DNA of 37,674 nucleotides, taken from contig NZ_JAPSKZ010000012.1 in assembly GCF_031181185.1 (NCBI RefSeq), positions 1 to 37,674 on the forward strand, written 5' to 3'. The translations under genes and the position numbers were made by a program. The notes below the pieces were generated by a model. The model was not told where the DNA came from. It searched no databases and saw nothing but the letters and a program-made list of their open reading frames with translations. Shown piece by piece: positions 35,911-37,674 of this stretch. The stretch comes from Phenylobacterium sp. (lineage in GTDB: Bacteria; Pseudomonadota; Alphaproteobacteria; Caulobacterales; Caulobacteraceae). Each line of letters starts with the position of its first letter. The first letter of the stretch is position 1.

Positions 35911-37536
35911 ATGGGCGATGTGCTGAGCCGGGCCGAGGCGGCGGTGCGGGCGCTGCGCGACTTCGCGGCCGAGGCGCAGGCCGCGGTCGACGCCGCCGTG
36001 ACGCGCGAGCGGCTGGACGCCGAACAGCGCCGCGTCCACGCCTTCGCCTGGGCCGCCACCACGGTCGAAGCCTTGGCTCAGCTGCACGGCTGGGCGGCGC
36101 GGTCGCAGGCCCGCGGCGCGTTCGGCGAGGGCGAGGCCCTCGTCCTGCAGATCGCGTTCGGGGAGTACCTGGCCCAGCTCCTCGGCGGCCTGCCGATGAG
36201 CCAGAACGAGCTGGCCAGGCCCGCCGACTTCGGCGGAACGGCCGCCGCGGCGCAGCTGGCGGCCGACCCCTCCGCGGCCTGGTTCCTCGAGCACGGCAAT
36301 ACGGCGCAGGCCCGCGCGGCGCTGACGGCGCTGCTGATCGACGGCTGGCGTCCCGACGAGACCCTGGAGGACGACACGCTGGACGCGGTCCGCGGCCAGT
36401 TCCGCCGCTTCGCCAGTGAGCGCGTGGCGCCGTTCGCCCACGACTGGCACCTGAAGGACGTGCTCATCCCCGACGAGGTGGTGCGCGAGATGGGCGAGCT
36501 CGGCGTCTTCGGCGTCTGCATCGACCCGGAGTACGGCGGCCTGGGCCTCGGCAAGCTCGCCATGTGCGTCGTCTCGGAAGAGCTCAGCCGCGCGTGGATC
36601 GCCGCGGGTTCGCTCGGCACCCGCTCCGAGATCGCCGGCGAGCTGATCGCGGGCGCGGGCACGCCGCACCAGAAGGCCCGCTGGCTGCCGAAGATCGCCT
36701 CGGGAGAGGTGCTGCCGACGGCGGTGTTCACCGAGCCGGATGTGGGTTCGGACCTCGCCTCGCTCCGCACGCGCGCGGTCAAGGCGGCCGACGGCTCGTG
36801 GCGGATCACCGGGGCCAAGACCTGGATCACGCATGCCTCGCGCAGCGACCTGATGACGGTGCTGGTCCGCACCGATCCCGACAAGCCGGGCCACGGCGGC
36901 CTGTCGATCCTGCTGGCCGAAAAGACCCGCGGGACGCCCGATCATCCGTTCCCGGACGATGGTCTCTCGGGCGGGGAGATCGAGGTGCTGGGCTACCGCG
37001 GCATGAAGGAATACGTCCTGGCCTTCGAGGACTTCGCCGTGGCGCCCGAGGGGCTGCTGGGCCAGGCCGAGGGCCAGGGCTTCAAGCAGTTGATGCGCAC
37101 CTTCGAGGCCGCGCGCATTCAGACGGCCGCCCGCGCCGTCGGCGTGGCCTGGAAGGCCCTGGACCTGGCCCTGGGCTATGGGATGGAGCGGCGCCAGTTC
37201 GGCCGTCCGATTGTCGAATTCCCCCGCGTGGCCGACAAGCTGGCGCTGGCGCTCGTCGAGACGGTGGCGGCCCGCGAGCTCAGCTACTTCGCCGCCCGCA
37301 CCAAGGACGAGGGCCGCCGCTGCGATATCGAAGCCGGCATGGCCAAGCTGCTGGCCGCGCGCGTGGCCTGGTCCAACGCCGACGTAGGCGTCCAGGTGCA
37401 CGGCGGCAACGGCTATGCCCTGGAGTTCGAGATCAGCCGCATCCTCTGCGACGCCCGCATCCTCAACATCTTCGAAGGCGCCGCCGAGATCCAGGCGCAG
37501 GTGATCGGCCGCGGCCTGCTGGCCGGTCGCCGCTAG
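35911..37536 (+). CDS. mcd: methylsuccinyl-CoA dehydrogenase-type acyl-CoA dehydrogenase
   Basis: A 541-residue flavoenzyme, longer than ordinary acyl-CoA dehydrogenases (about 380). The N-terminal 150 residues ([38 protein letters not shown]) match the extension typical of (2S)-methylsuccinyl-CoA dehydrogenase, which makes mesaconyl-CoA in the ethylmalonyl-CoA pathway. The dehydrogenase part has [55 protein letters not shown] and the catalytic-base E522 ([10 protein letters not shown]). It converges with a CitE-family gene, a likely partner in the same pathway. Mcd is favoured over fatty-acid dehydrogenase; no assay is implied. Confidence 0.88.
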   Translation: MGDVLSRAEAAVRALRDFAAEAQAAVDAAVTRERLDAEQRRVHAFAWAATTVEALAQLHGWAARSQARGAFGEGEALVLQIAFGEYLAQLLGGLPMSQNELARPADFGGTAAAAQLAADPSAAWFLEHGNTAQARAALTALLIDGWRPDETLEDDTLDAVRGQFRRFASERVAPFAHDWHLKDVLIPDEVVREMGELGVFGVCIDPEYGGLGLGKLAMCVVSEELSRAWIAAGSLGTRSEIAGELIAGAGTPHQKARWLPKIASGEVLPTAVFTEPDVGSDLASLRTRAVKAADGSWRITGAKTWITHASRSDLMTVLVRTDPDKPGHGGLSILLAEKTRGTPDHPFPDDGLSGGEIEVLGYRGMKEYVLAFEDFAVAPEGLLGQAEGQGFKQLMRTFEAARIQTAARAVGVAWKALDLALGYGMERRQFGRPIVEFPRVADKLALALVETVAARELSYFAARTKDEGRRCDIEAGMAKLLAARVAWSNADVGVQVHGGNGYALEFEISRILCDARILNIFEGAAEIQAQVIGRGLLAGRR

Positions 37537-37674
37537 GCGAAGCCCAGGCGACGCGCCTTTTCCACAAGGACCTGAGCCTGACGGATGGAGGCGGCGTCCA
37601 CCATCCGGCCGTCGATGGCCACCGCCCCGCGGTTCGCCCGCTCGCCCTCGGCCAGAGCCTCCAGGATCCGCCGG
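37533..37674 (-). CDS. HpcH/HpaI (CitE) family lyase, 5' part outside window
   Basis: Only the last 46 residues are in the window: [20 protein letters not shown], then [20 protein letters not shown] and RRLGFA before TAG. This is the C-terminal pattern of the CitE-like family (DG.MVD..S...A...). Malyl-CoA/beta-methylmalyl-CoA lyase or (3S)-malyl-CoA thioesterase are likely, given mcd next door; citrate-lyase beta subunit is an alternative. The stop overlaps the mcd stop in CTAG. Confidence 0.7.
   Translation of the reverse strand, partial: RRILEALAEGERANRGAVAIDGRMVDAASIRQAQVLVEKARRLGFA

Overview
The window is GC-rich, almost gap-free chromosomal DNA from an alphaproteobacterium, most likely of the order Caulobacterales (Caulobacter/Phenylobacterium-like). 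Four things point there: the gene set and order (mutM, ubiE-ubiB, coaBC-dut, tsaD-gpsA, hemC, hemD-mic60-hemY); a perfect TTAA-N7-TTAAC CtrA box; GANTC (CcrM-type) sites in several promoter regions; and ethylmalonyl-CoA pathway genes. The genus is inferred. I see no phage, insertion sequence, CRISPR array or rRNA. No gene-free stretch exceeds 200 bases; the largest gaps (about 25905-26091, 31230-31420 and 11617-11803) are divergent or promoter regions and are described below.

Layout. 1-2799 (minus): mutM, a secreted TraB/GumN-like protein, an enoyl-CoA hydratase and a DUF4287-like gene cut by the window edge, next to a 42-bp perfect palindrome. 2860-5131 (plus): ubiE-ubiB, ending on a minus-strand lipoprotein. 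5794-7461 (plus): coaBC-dut, ending on the minus-strand pair dapB-amidase. 9819-11616: glutathione S-transferase and TetR, divergent around an operator-like repeat, then a terminator and a small secreted protein. 11804-15505 (plus): a malic enzyme hybrid (maeB) and an Hsp70-like ATPase, overlapping tail to tail with a large M16 peptidase. 18414-20181: a second GST and LysR, divergent. 20178-23472 (minus): acs and an Rsm22-type methyltransferase. 23601-24835 (plus): a DUF2939-like lipoprotein and a creatininase-family hydrolase. 24837-25904 (minus): a SleB-type cell-wall hydrolase behind the CtrA box. 26092-28807 (minus): tsaD-gpsA-yciI-Rieske. 28879-29856 (plus): hemC. 29853-31229 (minus): a membrane-anchored alpha/beta hydrolase and a 47-residue membrane protein. 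31421-34475 (plus): hemD-mic60-hemY, then tRNA-Thr(CGT). 34712-37674: a protein built from two wHTH repeats, a 69-residue protein, methylsuccinyl-CoA dehydrogenase, and the end of a CitE/malyl-CoA lyase-family gene.

How the genes work together. Most are housekeeping: DNA repair and nucleotide-pool hygiene (mutM, dut), ubiquinone (ubiE, ubiB), CoA (coaBC), lysine/peptidoglycan precursor (dapB), tRNA t6A (tsaD), glycerophospholipid precursor (gpsA), and heme with its linked inner-membrane proteins. Acs, MaeB, Mcd and the CitE-family gene fit acetate assimilation through the ethylmalonyl-CoA route.

The most unusual observations are: an acetyl-CoA synthetase with a second, degenerate copy of its C-terminal domain, in which the catalytic lysine is replaced by glutamate; five of nine convergent gene junctions ending on one shared CTAG double stop; a lipoprotein whose C-terminal half resembles a module of secreted polymorphic toxins; a CtrA-controlled wall hydrolase; and a tandem-duplicated wHTH protein.
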